Source of the DNA: Mycobacterium mantenii
GTDB taxonomy: Bacteria > Actinomycetota > Actinomycetes > Mycobacteriales > Mycobacteriaceae
NCBI RefSeq assembly: GCF_010731775.1
Contig: NZ_AP022590.1
Coordinates: forward strand, 2,790,001-2,854,000
DNA: 64,000 nt
Direction: 5' to 3'
The notes under the pieces are model-generated. The model worked only from the letters and a program-made list of their open reading frames with translations. It ran no database searches and had not been told where the DNA came from. Shown in pieces: positions 37,577 through 46,925 of this stretch; the first letter of the stretch is position 1; each line of letters begins with the position of its first letter. The position numbers were made by a program, and so were the translations under genes.

Positions 37577-38488
37577 TCAGTACAGCGCGTTGGCGAGGTT
37601 GCGCCGTCCGGCGACCACCTCGGGATCGGCCGGGTCGAAGAGTTCGAACAGTTCGACCAGGCGAGTGCGCACCAGAGTCCGGTCGTCGCCGGATGTGCTG
37701 CGCACCAAGGCAATCAGGCGATCGAAGGCCGCACTGACGTCCTGATTGAGGATCTGCACGTCGGCCGCCGCGAGGGCGGCTTCGATGTCGCCGGGCGCGG
37801 CGTCGGCGACGTCGACGGCGTCCGGGCGTTGCGTGGTTGCGCGCGAGAGGAATTCGATTTGGCGAATCGCGCCCTTGGCCTCGGCGTGGGCCGGGTTGGC
37901 GTCCAGGATCGACTGGTACGACGCTTTGGCCGCCTCGAAATCGCCGTCCTCCAGCTGTTGGCGGGCGGCGGCCAGCTTGGGGTCGACTGCCTCAGGTCCC
38001 GCGGAGCCGGTTGCGCCCTTGAGCTTTCCGGCGGTCGCCGAGAGGATTTGGTCCAACCAGCCGCGCAACTGCTCGGTCGGCTGCATTCCCTGAAAACTCG
38101 ATATCGGTTGACCGGCGGCCAACGCCACTACGGTCGGGACGGCGTCGACACCGAATATCTGTGCGACCCTGGGCGCGACATCGACGTTGACCGTCGTGAA
38201 CGCCCACTTGCCATTGTCCTGGGCGGCCAGGCCGGCGAACGTATCGAGCAACTGGACGCACGCGTCACTGCGCGGTGACCACAGCAGCACAACGACGGGC
38301 ACTTCCTCGGACCGCAGCAGAACCTCGGCCTCGAAATTGGCCTCGGTGACCGTGATGATTCCCGGGTCACCCTCGGCGGCCGACGGTGCGGATCCTCCGG
38401 CAGGGGCGGGCTGGGCCCGCTGCTTGAGACCGGAGAGATCGACCGCGCCCGCCAGGGCGGGGCCGATAGGGGGTCGCGGACGCGTCAC
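37577..38488 (-). CDS. thioredoxin-like/TPR protein (Rv1324-type, YbbN-like)
   Basis: A 303-residue protein with a thioredoxin fold (about 45-150) followed by a helical TPR-like C-terminal half (about 175-300), the layout of the YbbN/CnoX co-chaperones. The active-site motif is SDAC instead of CxxC (LLWSPRSDACVQL): only the second cysteine remains, so it cannot act as a standard thioredoxin, and a holdase or mixed-disulfide role is more likely. The cis-Pro segment AVPTVVAL is intact. Start is GTG. The length equals that of the M. tuberculosis orthologue, but the adjacent PE_PGRS gene found there is absent. Confidence 0.87.
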   Translation of the reverse strand: MTRPRPPIGPALAGAVDLSGLKQRAQPAPAGGSAPSAAEGDPGIITVTEANFEAEVLLRSEEVPVVVLLWSPRSDACVQLLDTFAGLAAQDNGKWAFTTVNVDVAPRVAQIFGVDAVPTVVALAAGQPISSFQGMQPTEQLRGWLDQILSATAGKLKGATGSAGPEAVDPKLAAARQQLEDGDFEAAKASYQSILDANPAHAEAKGAIRQIEFLSRATTQRPDAVDVADAAPGDIEAALAAADVQILNQDVSAAFDRLIALVRSTSGDDRTLVRTRLVELFELFDPADPEVVAGRRNLANALY

Positions 38489-38666
38489 GCCGTCAAGTTT
38501 GTCATGCGCGCGGGTCGCCCATCCACCCGGTGCCGGCGGCGCTCAGGCGGCTGCACAGGGGCGAAAAATCGCTCCAAAAGGCGGCGTGATGCCCCGATAT
38601 GACGAAGATCACATCTGTCGTCGGTGCGGCGCGCCAGCAACCTCGGCGAAAGCCCGCAACCGCTGG

Positions 38667-39848
38667 CTATCCTGCGCGCAGAATCAGGGCGTCGCCCTGC
38701 CCGCCGGCGCCGCACAGCGCCGCGACCGCGTATCCGGAGCCGCGCCGCTTCAATTCCAGGGCGGCGTGCAGCGTGATCCGCGCCCCCGACATCCCAATGG
38801 GATGCCCGACGGCGATCGCGCCGCCGTTGACGTTGACGAGGTCGGGGTTCACGCCCAGTTCGCGGGTCGACGCCAGCGCCACCGCGGAAAACGCCTCGTT
38901 GATCTCGATGACATCGAGCTGGTCCACCGAGATACCCTCGCGGCCGAGGGCCTTCTTGATCGCGTTGGCCGGCTGCGATTGCAGGGTCGAATCGGGCCCC
39001 GCGACCACGCCGTGCGCACCGATCTCGGCCAGCCAGCTCAGCCCCAGCTCCTGGGCCTTGGCCTTGCTCATCACCACCACCGCGGCCGCGCCATCGGAGA
39101 TCTGAGAGGCCGAACCGGCGGTGATGGTGCCATCCCGGCGAAATGCCGGCTTGAGGCCGGCCAGCGACTCGGCGGTGGTGTTGGCCCGGATCCCCTCGTC
39201 CTGGGTGAACTGCAGCGGATCGCCCTTGCGCTGCGGGATGTTGACCGGCACCACTTCGTCGGTGAAGACGCCGTCCTTCCAGGCCGCGGCCGCCTTCTGG
39301 TGGGACCGCGCAGCGAACTCGTCCTGCTCTTGCCGGGTGAACTTGTCGACGTCGTTGCGCTGTTCGGTGAGCGCGCCCATCGGCTGGTCGGTGAACACGT
39401 CGTGCAGGCCGTCGTAGGCCATGTGGTCCAGCACCGTCACGTCGCCGTACTTGTAGCCCGAGCGGCTGTCCATCAGCAGGTGCGGCGCCTTGGTCATGGA
39501 CTCCTGGCCGCCAGCCACCACCACCTCGAACTCCCCGGCCCGAATGAGCTGGTCAGCCAACGCGATGGAGTCGATCCCGGACAGGCACATCTTGTTGATG
39601 GTGAGCGCCGGAACATCCCAGCCGATGCCGGCCGCGACGGCCGCCTGGCGTGCCGGCATCTGACCGGCCCCGGCCGTCAGCACCTGGCCCAGGATCACGT
39701 AGTCGACCGCAGAGGCCGGCACGTTGGCCTTTTCCAGCGCGCCGGCGATCGCAATGGCCCCCAGATCGCTGGCGGAAAAATCCTTCAGCGAACCCATCAG
39801 CTTGCCGATGGGTGTCCGTGCTCCAGCAACGATCACCGACGTCGTCAT
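38667..39848 (-). CDS. fadA4: acetyl-CoA acetyltransferase (thiolase)
   Basis: A 393-residue thiolase II. The acyl-accepting Cys88 is in NKMCLSG. The His of [10 protein letters not shown] and the Cys of CGAGGQGDA complete the active site. It condenses two acetyl-CoA to acetoacetyl-CoA or does the reverse. The start has AGGAGAG about six bases upstream. It is divergent from the methylmalonyl-CoA epimerase gene, a pairing kept from M. tuberculosis (fadA4 and Rv1322A). Confidence 0.95.
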   Translation of the reverse strand: MTTSVIVAGARTPIGKLMGSLKDFSASDLGAIAIAGALEKANVPASAVDYVILGQVLTAGAGQMPARQAAVAAGIGWDVPALTINKMCLSGIDSIALADQLIRAGEFEVVVAGGQESMTKAPHLLMDSRSGYKYGDVTVLDHMAYDGLHDVFTDQPMGALTEQRNDVDKFTRQEQDEFAARSHQKAAAAWKDGVFTDEVVPVNIPQRKGDPLQFTQDEGIRANTTAESLAGLKPAFRRDGTITAGSASQISDGAAAVVVMSKAKAQELGLSWLAEIGAHGVVAGPDSTLQSQPANAIKKALGREGISVDQLDVIEINEAFSAVALASTRELGVNPDLVNVNGGAIAVGHPIGMSGARITLHAALELKRRGSGYAVAALCGAGGQGDALILRAG

Positions 39849-39927
39849 GACTCTCTCCTAAGGCCTACTGGCGCGCCCTCGATGGCCGTTTCGGCCTCCC
39901 CGAGAAGCGCAATCTTTGCCGCCAGGT

Positions 39928-39933
39928 TACCGT
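39928..39933 (+). promoter_or_regulatory. -10 element (TACCGT) of a probable leaderless mce start
   Basis: TACCGT is 6 bases before the ATG at 39940. The 11 bases from the -10 box onwards (TACCGTTATGG/TG) are nearly the same as before pncB. Confidence 0.5.
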
Positions 39934-39939
39934 TATGTG

Positions 39940-40404
39940 ATGACGACCGATCAAGTTGACGCCCGTCAGTTCCTGGCCACCTCCCTGGTGACCGCGATCG
40001 ATCACGTCGGCATCGCAGTCGCCGACCTGGACGCCGCCATCACCTGGTACCACGACACCCTCGGCTTGATTCTGGTGCACGAGGAAGTCAACGAGGAGCA
40101 GGGAATCCGCGAAGCCATGCTGGCTGTGCGCGGCGCCCAGGAGGGCACCGCTCAGATCCAGTTGATGGCCCCGATCGACGAGTCATCGACCATCGCGAAG
40201 TTCCTCGACAAGCGCGGACCCGGCATCCAGCAGATGGCCGTTCGGGTGAGCGACCTCGACGCCTTCGTCGAGCAGCTCCAGGCGCAGGGCGTGCGGCTGG
40301 TCTACGACGCACCCCGTCGCGGCACGGCAAACTCCCGGATCAACTTCATCCACCCCAAGGATGGCGGCGGAGTTCTGATCGAGCTCGTCGAACCGGCCGC
40401 CTGA
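39940..40404 (+). CDS. mce: methylmalonyl-CoA epimerase
   Basis: A 154-residue vicinal-oxygen-chelate (glyoxalase-fold) protein. Metal ligands are expected in IDHVGIAVADL (His), GIQQMAVRV and in INFIHPKDGGGVLIEL (His and Glu). It interconverts the (R) and (S) forms of methylmalonyl-CoA in propionyl-CoA breakdown, important in mycobacteria that use cholesterol and odd-chain lipids. The ATG at 39940 is supported by a -10 box 6 bases upstream. A GTG one codon earlier is possible. Confidence 0.93.
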   Translation: MTTDQVDARQFLATSLVTAIDHVGIAVADLDAAITWYHDTLGLILVHEEVNEEQGIREAMLAVRGAQEGTAQIQLMAPIDESSTIAKFLDKRGPGIQQMAVRVSDLDAFVEQLQAQGVRLVYDAPRRGTANSRINFIHPKDGGGVLIELVEPAA

Positions 40405-40414
40405 GACCGGGCAT

Positions 40415-40723
40415 TCACCACCACTTCCTGGTTGGACCGCGGGTAGCGCGGTGCGCCCAGCATGGCGTGTGCCAATGCCGGCGGTCCTCGACCTGACCAG
40501 GGCCTGCACCGAAGGTCGAATCGATCGGCCACACCACCAGATGTGCTGAGCCGGAATGTATTTCGTGGTCACAACCGGGGCACCGGTAGGTCTTGACCGC
40601 GCGAGCGGCCGGGACGGCGCGGACTTCGTAGTCGTAACCGTCGGGCCCGGCCTCCACCCGGCGTAGCTCCCGAAGTGGCGCCCACGGCCGCTGCCGACGC
40701 GATGGGATCCGGCGCCGAGCCAT
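40415..40723 (-). CDS. small zinc-binding protein (Rv1322-type)
   Basis: A 102-residue basic protein with a likely metal site: CPGCDHEIHSG in the middle and HWHTPCWAHR near the end supply Cys/His pairs. The rest is Arg/Pro-rich. It is conserved at this place in mycobacteria with no known function. On the minus strand a TAGACT box (40730-40735) lies 6 bases before the ATG, suggesting its own leaderless promoter although nucS lies just upstream on the same strand. Confidence 0.75.
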   Translation of the reverse strand: MARRRIPSRRQRPWAPLRELRRVEAGPDGYDYEVRAVPAARAVKTYRCPGCDHEIHSGSAHLVVWPIDSTFGAGPGQVEDRRHWHTPCWAHRATRGPTRKWW

Positions 40724-40746
40724 GCGATCAGTCTAGTAGCGAATAC

Positions 40747-41427
40747 TCAGAACAGCCGGTACTCGTCGCTGTCCATCCCGCGCATCTTGTCGTAATCCAG
40801 TGTCAGACAACGGATGCCGCGATCGGTGGCCAGCGTGCGGGCCTGGGGTTTGATCTGCTGAGCGGCGAACACCCCCTTCACCGGAGCGAGGACGGTGTCA
40901 CGGTTGAGCAGCTCCAGGTACCGGGTGAGCTGCTCAACTCCGTCGATCTCGCCGCGTCGCTTGATCTCCACCGCCACCGAGCCACCGCGTTCGTCACGGC
41001 AGAGCAGGTCGACGGGTCCGATGGCGGTCATGTACTCGCGGCGCACCAGCGTGTATCCCTCACCGAGCAGTTGCACGTGCTCGGCGAGTAGGGCCTGCAA
41101 GTGCGCTTCGACTCCGTCTTTGACCAGTCCGGGATCGACGCCGAGCTCGTGGCTGGAGTCGTGCTCGATCTCCTCGACGGTGATGCGTAGTTGTTCGCCG
41201 GCCTTGTTCTCAACCACCCACACCGGCGCTCGGTCGCCGGGCTCCTCGATCAGCCAGCACGGCGGACTCATCCAGTTCAGCGGCTTGTAGGCGCGGTCGT
41301 CGGCGTGCACGCTGACCGACCCATCGGCTTTGAACAACAGCAACCGGCGCGCGGATGGCAGATGCGCGGTGAGCCTGCCGAAATAGTCAACGGTGCATTG
41401 GGCGATCACTAGACGCACCCGACTCAC
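40747..41427 (-). CDS. nucS: NucS/EndoMS mismatch-specific endonuclease
   Basis: About 226 residues, very close to M. tuberculosis NucS. An N-terminal DNA-binding domain (about 1-110) is followed by a RecB-like nuclease domain with the catalytic region [12 protein letters not shown] and [20 protein letters not shown]. NucS provides the non-canonical mismatch repair of actinobacteria, which lack MutS/MutL, and acts with the sliding clamp. The C-terminal EYRLF resembles a clamp-binding tail. The GTG at 41427 gives the known [15 protein letters not shown] start. It is divergent from the adenylate cyclase gene with only 36 bp between starts. Confidence 0.95.
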   Translation of the reverse strand: MSRVRLVIAQCTVDYFGRLTAHLPSARRLLLFKADGSVSVHADDRAYKPLNWMSPPCWLIEEPGDRAPVWVVENKAGEQLRITVEEIEHDSSHELGVDPGLVKDGVEAHLQALLAEHVQLLGEGYTLVRREYMTAIGPVDLLCRDERGGSVAVEIKRRGEIDGVEQLTRYLELLNRDTVLAPVKGVFAAQQIKPQARTLATDRGIRCLTLDYDKMRGMDSDEYRLF

Positions 41428-41463
41428 CTTAGAGCGTGGCCGACGAATTAGGCTGACGCCACC

Positions 41464-43089
41464 ATGTCGGCCACCCACAGCTTGGCAAAACGCATCGGCC
41501 GGGTGCTCGAGACGGTCACCCGGCAGAGCGGCCGGTTACCGGAGACTCCGGCCTACGGCTCCCTGCTGCTCGGCCGGGTCTCCGAAAGCCAGCGACGTCG
41601 GCGCATCCGCATTCAGATCATCCTGACCGTGCTGGTGCTGGGGGCCAACCTGATCGGCATCGCCGTCGCGCTGCTCCTGGTGACGGTCGCCATTCCGCAG
41701 CCAAGCGTGTTCGACGCACCGTGGTGGATAACCTTCCTGGCATCACCGGGCTATACCGCGCTGGCACTGGCCGTGGGCACTTATTGGATCACCCGCAGGA
41801 CCGTCGTATCGCTCCGCTGGGCCATCGAGGAGCGCACGCCCAACCAGGATGATGAGCGCAATACTTTCCTGGCCCCGTGGCGGATCGCCCGCTTCGATCT
41901 CATCCTTTGGGGGGTCGGGGCGGTGGTGCTGACGACGCTCTACGGCCTGGTCAACACGCTGTTCATCCCGCGCTTCCTCATCGCGGTGGGCATCTGCGGC
42001 ATCTTGGTCGCCACCGGCAGTTATCTGCTCGCCGAGTTCGCGCTGCGCCCTGCGGCGGCTCAGGCGCTCGAAGCGGGGCCACCACCGCGGCGATTCGCCT
42101 CGGGCATCATGGGCCGGACCATGGTGGTCTGGTTCCTCGGGTCGGGCCTGCCCGTTCTCGGCATCGCCTCTCTGGCGGGCTTTCAGGCCCTGATGCGCAA
42201 CCTGACCGAAACCCAGTTCGCGGTCGGCGTGTTCATCGTGTCGATAGCCACGATGACCTTCGGTTGCGTCCTGATGTGGATCCTGGCCTGGCTCACCGCG
42301 ACACCGGTGCGCGTGGTCCGTGCGGCGCTGCGGCGTGTCGAGCGGGGTGACCTGCGGGGCGACCTCGTCGTGTTCGACGGCACCGAACTCGGTGAGCTAC
42401 AACGCGGTTTCAACGCGATGGTGGACGGGCTACGCGAGCGCGAACGCGTTCGCGACCTTTTCGGCCGGCACGTCGGCCGCGATGTCGCCCTGGCCGCGGA
42501 ACGCGAGCGGCCGAAGCTGGGCGGTGAAGAACGTCACGTTGCCGTCCTCTTCATCGACATCGTCGGCTCCACCCAGTTGGTCACCACTCGGCCACCCGCC
42601 GAGGTCGTTTCGGTGCTTAACCAATTTTTCGGCATCGTCGTCGAGGAAGTAGACCGCCACCGCGGGCTGGTCAATAAATTCGAGGGCGATGCGACGCTGG
42701 CCATCTTCGGGGCCCCGAATTACCTGGACAGTCCCGAAGACGAGGCGCTGGCCACCGCACGCTGCATTGCCGAGCGCCTGAACGACGAAATGCCGGATTG
42801 CCAGGCCGGCATTGGCGTGGCGGCGGGTCAAGTCGTCGCGGGCAACGTCGGCGCGAGGGAACGCTTCGAATACACCGTGATCGGTGAACCGGTCAACGCG
42901 GCAGCGCGGCTGTGCGAACTCGCCAAGTCGCACCCGAACCGGCTGCTCGCGACGGCCGACACCATCGAGGGGGCAGGTGAAAACGAACGGACACGTTGGT
43001 CTTTGGGTGACAGCGTGACCCTTCGCGGGCACGACCGTCCCACTCGGCTGGCGGCGCCCGCCGGGGCTGACGATCCGCCGCACGATTGA
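41464..43089 (+). CDS. membrane adenylate cyclase with HAMP domain (Rv1318c/Rv1319c/Rv1320c type)
   Basis: A 541-residue class III cyclase. Six predicted membrane helices occupy the N-terminal half (about 48-275). They are followed by a HAMP linker (about 275-330) and the catalytic domain (about 355-525) with FIDIVGST (first metal Asp), [12 protein letters not shown] (substrate Lys and second metal Asp) and VNAAARL (transition-state Asn and Arg), so all catalytic residues are present. It produces cAMP at the membrane in response to an unknown signal. M. tuberculosis has three such genes in a row at this point; only one is seen here. Confidence 0.92.
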   Translation: MSATHSLAKRIGRVLETVTRQSGRLPETPAYGSLLLGRVSESQRRRRIRIQIILTVLVLGANLIGIAVALLLVTVAIPQPSVFDAPWWITFLASPGYTALALAVGTYWITRRTVVSLRWAIEERTPNQDDERNTFLAPWRIARFDLILWGVGAVVLTTLYGLVNTLFIPRFLIAVGICGILVATGSYLLAEFALRPAAAQALEAGPPPRRFASGIMGRTMVVWFLGSGLPVLGIASLAGFQALMRNLTETQFAVGVFIVSIATMTFGCVLMWILAWLTATPVRVVRAALRRVERGDLRGDLVVFDGTELGELQRGFNAMVDGLRERERVRDLFGRHVGRDVALAAERERPKLGGEERHVAVLFIDIVGSTQLVTTRPPAEVVSVLNQFFGIVVEEVDRHRGLVNKFEGDATLAIFGAPNYLDSPEDEALATARCIAERLNDEMPDCQAGIGVAAGQVVAGNVGARERFEYTVIGEPVNAAARLCELAKSHPNRLLATADTIEGAGENERTRWSLGDSVTLRGHDRPTRLAAPAGADDPPHD

Positions 43090-43148
43090 TATCGGCGCGA
43101 AATGGGTAGAGGGACACAGGAAATGACCCCTCAGAGATTGGCTTTGAC

Positions 43149-43523
43149 ATGACCGGTAGTGGACTCACCCGCCGCGCTTCTGTCGCCGCGGGGATCGCTG
43201 CGGCGATCGCCCTGAGTTCGTTGACCGCGGGATGCGGCTCGAGCAACGACAACAAGAACCCCACCACCTCGACGGTCACCACCACCGTCACGACGCCGGC
43301 GAGTGTCACGACGACAGCACCGACGTCACCGGCTCCCGGCGGACCCGGCGGGGGTCCCGCCGCCGGACCGGGTGGCGCCACCACCGCCGGGCCTGGCGGT
43401 TCGGGCGCCGGTGCCGGTCCCGGCGGGGCCAGCGCGGGTGTGCCGGGCGCGGGCGCGTCCGCGGGACCAGGCGGCGCGGGTGCGTGCGCCGGCGGCGTGT
43501 GCGTCGGGACGCCTCCCGGCTGA
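43149..43523 (+). CDS. putative Gly/Pro-rich lipoprotein
   Basis: A 124-residue protein of unknown function. The N terminus is a typical export signal: positive residues (RR at 8-9), a hydrophobic run (12-24) and the lipobox LTAGC (25-29), so Cys29 would be lipidated. After a Thr/Val-rich spacer the rest is low-complexity Gly, Pro and Ala with two cysteines near the end (ACAGGVC). It is probably an envelope-anchored protein. It starts 59 bp after the cyclase on the same strand, so cotranscription is possible. Strong GC-rich bias means the frame could be open by chance, but the signal peptide argues it is real. Confidence 0.65.
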   Translation: MTGSGLTRRASVAAGIAAAIALSSLTAGCGSSNDNKNPTTSTVTTTVTTPASVTTTAPTSPAPGGPGGGPAAGPGGATTAGPGGSGAGAGPGGASAGVPGAGASAGPGGAGACAGGVCVGTPPG

Positions 43524-43549
43524 GCTGCGAACCAGCGCACCCGGACGAA

Positions 43550-44788
43550 TCAGGCGGCGGCGGCCATGGATCCGGAGAAGCGCCGATTGGTGCGGGACGC
43601 GTTCTCCCGCACCAATAGCGCGACGAGCAGCGAGCCGGCCGCGAGCAGTCCGCCTACGAAACACGCCGTCGCCGGCCAGCCGCCCACGCCGTAGATGAGG
43701 CCGCCCAGGGCGCCGGCCACCGATCCGCCCAGGTAGTAACTGAACAAGTACAGCGCGGACGCCTCGGCGCGGTCCTGGTGCGCGACCGCGCCCACCCAGC
43801 CACTTGCAACGGTGTGCGCGGCGAAGAATCCGCCGGTGAACACGCCGACACCGACGACGATCACGACCAGTACATGCGGGAGGGTGAGCAGCAGGCCGGT
43901 CACGATGATCGGCAATGCGGCGGCGAGCACCGGCCCGCGTCCCCGGCGGTCGGCAATCCGTCCCGCCACGACCGACGTCCAGGTGCCCACGAGATACAGG
44001 ACGAACAGCAGGCCGACCACCGAGGAGGCCAGCCCGAAGGGACGGTCGGTCAGTCGGTATCCCAGATAGTTGTAGATCGTGACGAATCCCCCCATCAGCA
44101 CGCAGCCCAAAGCAAACAGCTTGAGCAACAAGGGGGTTCGCACGTGCCCGGCCAGGCTGCGCACGATGTCCCGCACGCTGGCCACCTTGGGGCTGAAGAA
44201 TTGCGACCGGGGCACCAGGCGGGCGAAGACAACCGTGCCGGCCAGTGTCGTCGCCGAGCACGCCAGCAGCGCGACCCGCCAATTGCTGACGTCGACCACC
44301 ACGGACGGCACGATCCGCCCGACCAGCCCGCCCACCGTGGTCCCGGCAACGTAGCGGCCCATCGCCGCACCGAGCGAGGAGGCGTGCACCTCCTCAGCGA
44401 GAAATGCCATGGCGACCGCGGGTATGCCGGCGAGCGCGACGCCGTGCAGCGCGCGTCCCGCAAGCAGCACGCCGAGGGTGGGGCTGAACGGCAACAACAG
44501 CCCGATAATGCTGGAAGCTATCCCCGAGGCGAGCATCACGGTGATGCGCCCGTATCGCTCGGAAAGCACGCTCGCCGGAATGATCGACACTGCCAACATC
44601 CCGGTCGTTAACGAGACCGTCAATGCCGCGGTGGCGGGGGTGATCCGGTATGACGCCGACAATGCCGGAAGCAGGGCCTGCGTGCAGTACATCGCGGCGA
44701 AGCTGGCCAGGCCCGCGCCGTACAGCGCGGCGGTCATGCGCCGGTATCCCGGAATTCCCACCCGATGCGCGACGACGACCTGGGCCAT
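43550..44788 (-). CDS. MFS exporter (YnfM-like)
   Basis: About 412 residues with 12 predicted membrane helices. The MFS motif after helix 2 is LSERYGRITVM and its pseudo-repeat in the second half is GRIADRRGRGPV. Overall it resembles the YnfM/CynX-like efflux carriers that are commonly paired with a divergent LysR regulator, as here. The ATG at 44788 was chosen; a TTG at 44818 would add ten residues. The substrate is unknown. Its presumed regulator is broken. Confidence 0.83.
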   Translation of the reverse strand: MAQVVVAHRVGIPGYRRMTAALYGAGLASFAAMYCTQALLPALSASYRITPATAALTVSLTTGMLAVSIIPASVLSERYGRITVMLASGIASSIIGLLLPFSPTLGVLLAGRALHGVALAGIPAVAMAFLAEEVHASSLGAAMGRYVAGTTVGGLVGRIVPSVVVDVSNWRVALLACSATTLAGTVVFARLVPRSQFFSPKVASVRDIVRSLAGHVRTPLLLKLFALGCVLMGGFVTIYNYLGYRLTDRPFGLASSVVGLLFVLYLVGTWTSVVAGRIADRRGRGPVLAAALPIIVTGLLLTLPHVLVVIVVGVGVFTGGFFAAHTVASGWVGAVAHQDRAEASALYLFSYYLGGSVAGALGGLIYGVGGWPATACFVGGLLAAGSLLVALLVRENASRTNRRFSGSMAAAA

Positions 44789-44841
44789 AGCAATGATGCT
44801 CAGTGCCGAGGCGCCCAAAAGGAAAGGAATTATTTTGTAGT

Positions 44842-44863
44842 TTATGATTTATTAAGCACATAA
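44842..44863. promoter_or_regulatory. candidate LysR operator
   Basis: An inverted repeat TTATG-12 bases-CATAA lies in an AT-rich 89-bp region between the MFS gene and the lysR remnant, in strong contrast to the GC-rich surroundings. It fits the loose LysR-site pattern (an interrupted dyad beside a divergent promoter). Assignment rests on position and symmetry only. Confidence 0.35.
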
Positions 44864-44877
44864 GCAGAGGTGGCACC

Positions 44878-45625
44878 GTGGCTGACGGTGACTACGAGTG
44901 GTTCATCACACTCGCGGAGCTCCAACACGTCACGTCGGCGGCCGAGCAACTGCACGTCGCCCAGCCGACGCTGACCCGGATGCTGGCGCGCCTGGAACGG
45001 CAGATGGGAGTGTCGCTGTTCGACCGCCTCGGCAGGAGGCTCTCGCTCAACACCTACGGCCGGATCTTCTACGAGCACGCGCGGCGGGCCCAGCTCGAGC
45101 TTGATTCGGCCAGGCGCGCAATCGATGACCTGACGAACCCAGCGGTAAGCGAGATCCGGTTGGCGTTTCTGAGTTCGTTCGGGTCAACCGTGGTGCCGCG
45201 TCTGATCGCAAGATTCGGGAAGTCCTCCCCGCGAGTGACTTTCACTCTCGAGGAGGGGGCCGCTGAATTGATCGGCGATCGCGTCCAGTCCGGCGTCGTC
45301 GATATCGGGGTGGTGTCGCCACGGCCGCGCAAACGAAGTCTGGCCTGGCGCAGCCTCTTTCGCCAGCGGCTTGGAGGCGCCGAATCTCACGACGGTCGCG
45401 GGCCTGGTCGCCGCCGGGCTTGGCATCAGCCTGGTGCCCATCGACGGCAGCGAGTCCGCACCCGGAGTGCGTGTACTGCGACTGGCCGACGCCGACGCCT
45501 ACCGCGATGTGGGCATGATCTGGGATTCCGGTCGACCGTTGTCCCGCTCGGCCCGGGACTTCATCGCGGCCGCCGCGGCCGTGGAGAACCCCGAGGCGAG
45601 ACCCCAGACAACGGCGTGCGGGTAG
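44878..45625 (+). pseudogene. LysR-family regulator, internal deletion with frameshift
   Basis: The first part (44878 to about 45365) encodes an intact LysR winged helix (LHVAQPTLTRMLARLERQMG) and the start of the effector domain up to SLFRQRL. The effector domain then resumes at 45371 in a different frame with EAPNLTTVAGLVAAGLGISL and continues to a stop at 45625. Around 55 residues that family members carry between these points are missing. A deletion of roughly 170 bp that is not a multiple of three would explain both. The product read through in the first frame would be a 255-residue protein with a nonsense C terminus. The DNA-binding part might still be made. Confidence 0.78.
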
Positions 45626-45629
45626 TGGC

Positions 45630-46703
45630 TCAGACCGCGATCTGATGATGGCGCGTTTGGTTGCCCCCACACCGCTTGGCTTCGTACATCGCCTTATCGG
45701 CATGGGCAACCAATTGGTGAAACGCATGTTCGGCGTACTCCGAGATCACGCTGCCCAACGCCAGGGTGGCTATGCCGACGCTGGCGGTCACGGAGGCGTT
45801 CACCGCGGCCACGGCGTCACAGAGCTGCCGACCCCACCTCGGCAGCTGTTCTGTCGTCACGATGTCGGCGACCAGGAATTCCTCCCCGCCGACGCGACCG
45901 ACGACGGCGGTGTCTCCGCACGCGGTGGTCAAGGTGCCCGCCACCGCGATCAGCGCCTCGTCGCCGGCGGCATGACCGCGGGTGTCGTTCAGCTCTTTGA
46001 AGCGGTCCAGATCCACCATCGCCACCGCCAGAAACATGTGATTGGCGCCCGCGAGCATCCGGCCGACGATGGCCCGGTCGCAGGCTCGCCGATTCAGCAG
46101 CCCGGTCAGCGGGTCGCGGTTGGCCCGTAAGAGGTCCAACCACAGTGCGCGCACCACGACCTGGATGGCCAGCGGGACGACAACGTTCAGTTCCAGGACC
46201 AGAAAGTAACCGGTGAAGGCCAGCACCGTCTGCCCGGTAGTGGCCAGGCGCACCGCTTCCCAGGCGCCGATTGTGCTGGCCAGCACGAAGTTCAGCACCA
46301 TGAGCCTGGCTGTGTGGAAGAACGCGATGTAGCCGCCGGTGACGGATAGCGCCGAGCACGCCATCAGCCCGACAAGCGGCTGGGGTTGCCACAGGCAACC
46401 GCCGCCGATGGATACGGCGCCGGTCATGATGTAGAAGATGGACTGACGCCGAGTGGGCCACCCGCTCAACCACAGCGCCGCCATGCCCAGCCCCAGGACG
46501 GCGGCGATGACCGAAAGCGTCAGCGCCACACGCGGGTACAACGGGACGGGTCCCCACAACACGTTGACGGGCACCAACACCAATGAGGCCGCCACCACGG
46601 CTAGAACCCTGCGAGTGCTGGTGCTCAGCCCGTGGGCTTGCAAATAGCCTGTCAGCCAGTCGAAATGGTCGTCCTGTCCCCACCATGTCGCCAGCCACGT
46701 CAT
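45630..46703 (-). CDS. membrane-bound diguanylate cyclase (GGDEF)
   Basis: A 357-residue protein. The N-terminal half has about six membrane helices (about 40-190, no named sensor domain recognised). The GGDEF domain (about 200-350) has DPLTGLLNRRA, VDLDRFKELND and an intact GGEEF active site, so it should make cyclic di-GMP. The RxxD product-inhibition site expected five residues before GGEEF reads ACGD and lacks the arginine. No EAL domain is attached. The ATG at 46703 has GGGGAAAGG upstream. M. tuberculosis has one main GGDEF-EAL protein (Rv1354c); this stand-alone gene at this locus is accessory. Confidence 0.87.
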   Translation of the reverse strand: MTWLATWWGQDDHFDWLTGYLQAHGLSTSTRRVLAVVAASLVLVPVNVLWGPVPLYPRVALTLSVIAAVLGLGMAALWLSGWPTRRQSIFYIMTGAVSIGGGCLWQPQPLVGLMACSALSVTGGYIAFFHTARLMVLNFVLASTIGAWEAVRLATTGQTVLAFTGYFLVLELNVVVPLAIQVVVRALWLDLLRANRDPLTGLLNRRACDRAIVGRMLAGANHMFLAVAMVDLDRFKELNDTRGHAAGDEALIAVAGTLTTACGDTAVVGRVGGEEFLVADIVTTEQLPRWGRQLCDAVAAVNASVTASVGIATLALGSVISEYAEHAFHQLVAHADKAMYEAKRCGGNQTRHHQIAV

Positions 46704-46925
46704 CGATTCGCCTTTCCCCAACTCGCTCACCCCGTCGAGTCACATCAACCAGAGTCAGTGAGCCGGATCACAGTAAATACCATCGGCCGCAGTAAAAGCT
46801 CGTTTGGACGAGAAACTCGCGGGAGATGGCGAGCCCCCGCACGCCGATTCCGGGGCCGTGGCACAACCCACGACGATGTCGCTTTTCCGCCAGTTTTGTC
46901 GGTGGTGGGGTGTAAGTCTGGAACC

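Noticed and set aside
42893..43540. 215-codon Pro/Ala-rich frame antisense to the lipoprotein and cyclase end
   Set aside because: Complement of the Gly/Pro repeat; the plus frame has a signal peptide and lipobox, this one has none.
43303..43698. Alternative frames inside the Gly/Pro-rich lipoprotein
   Set aside because: Repeat-driven open frames without start signals or homology.
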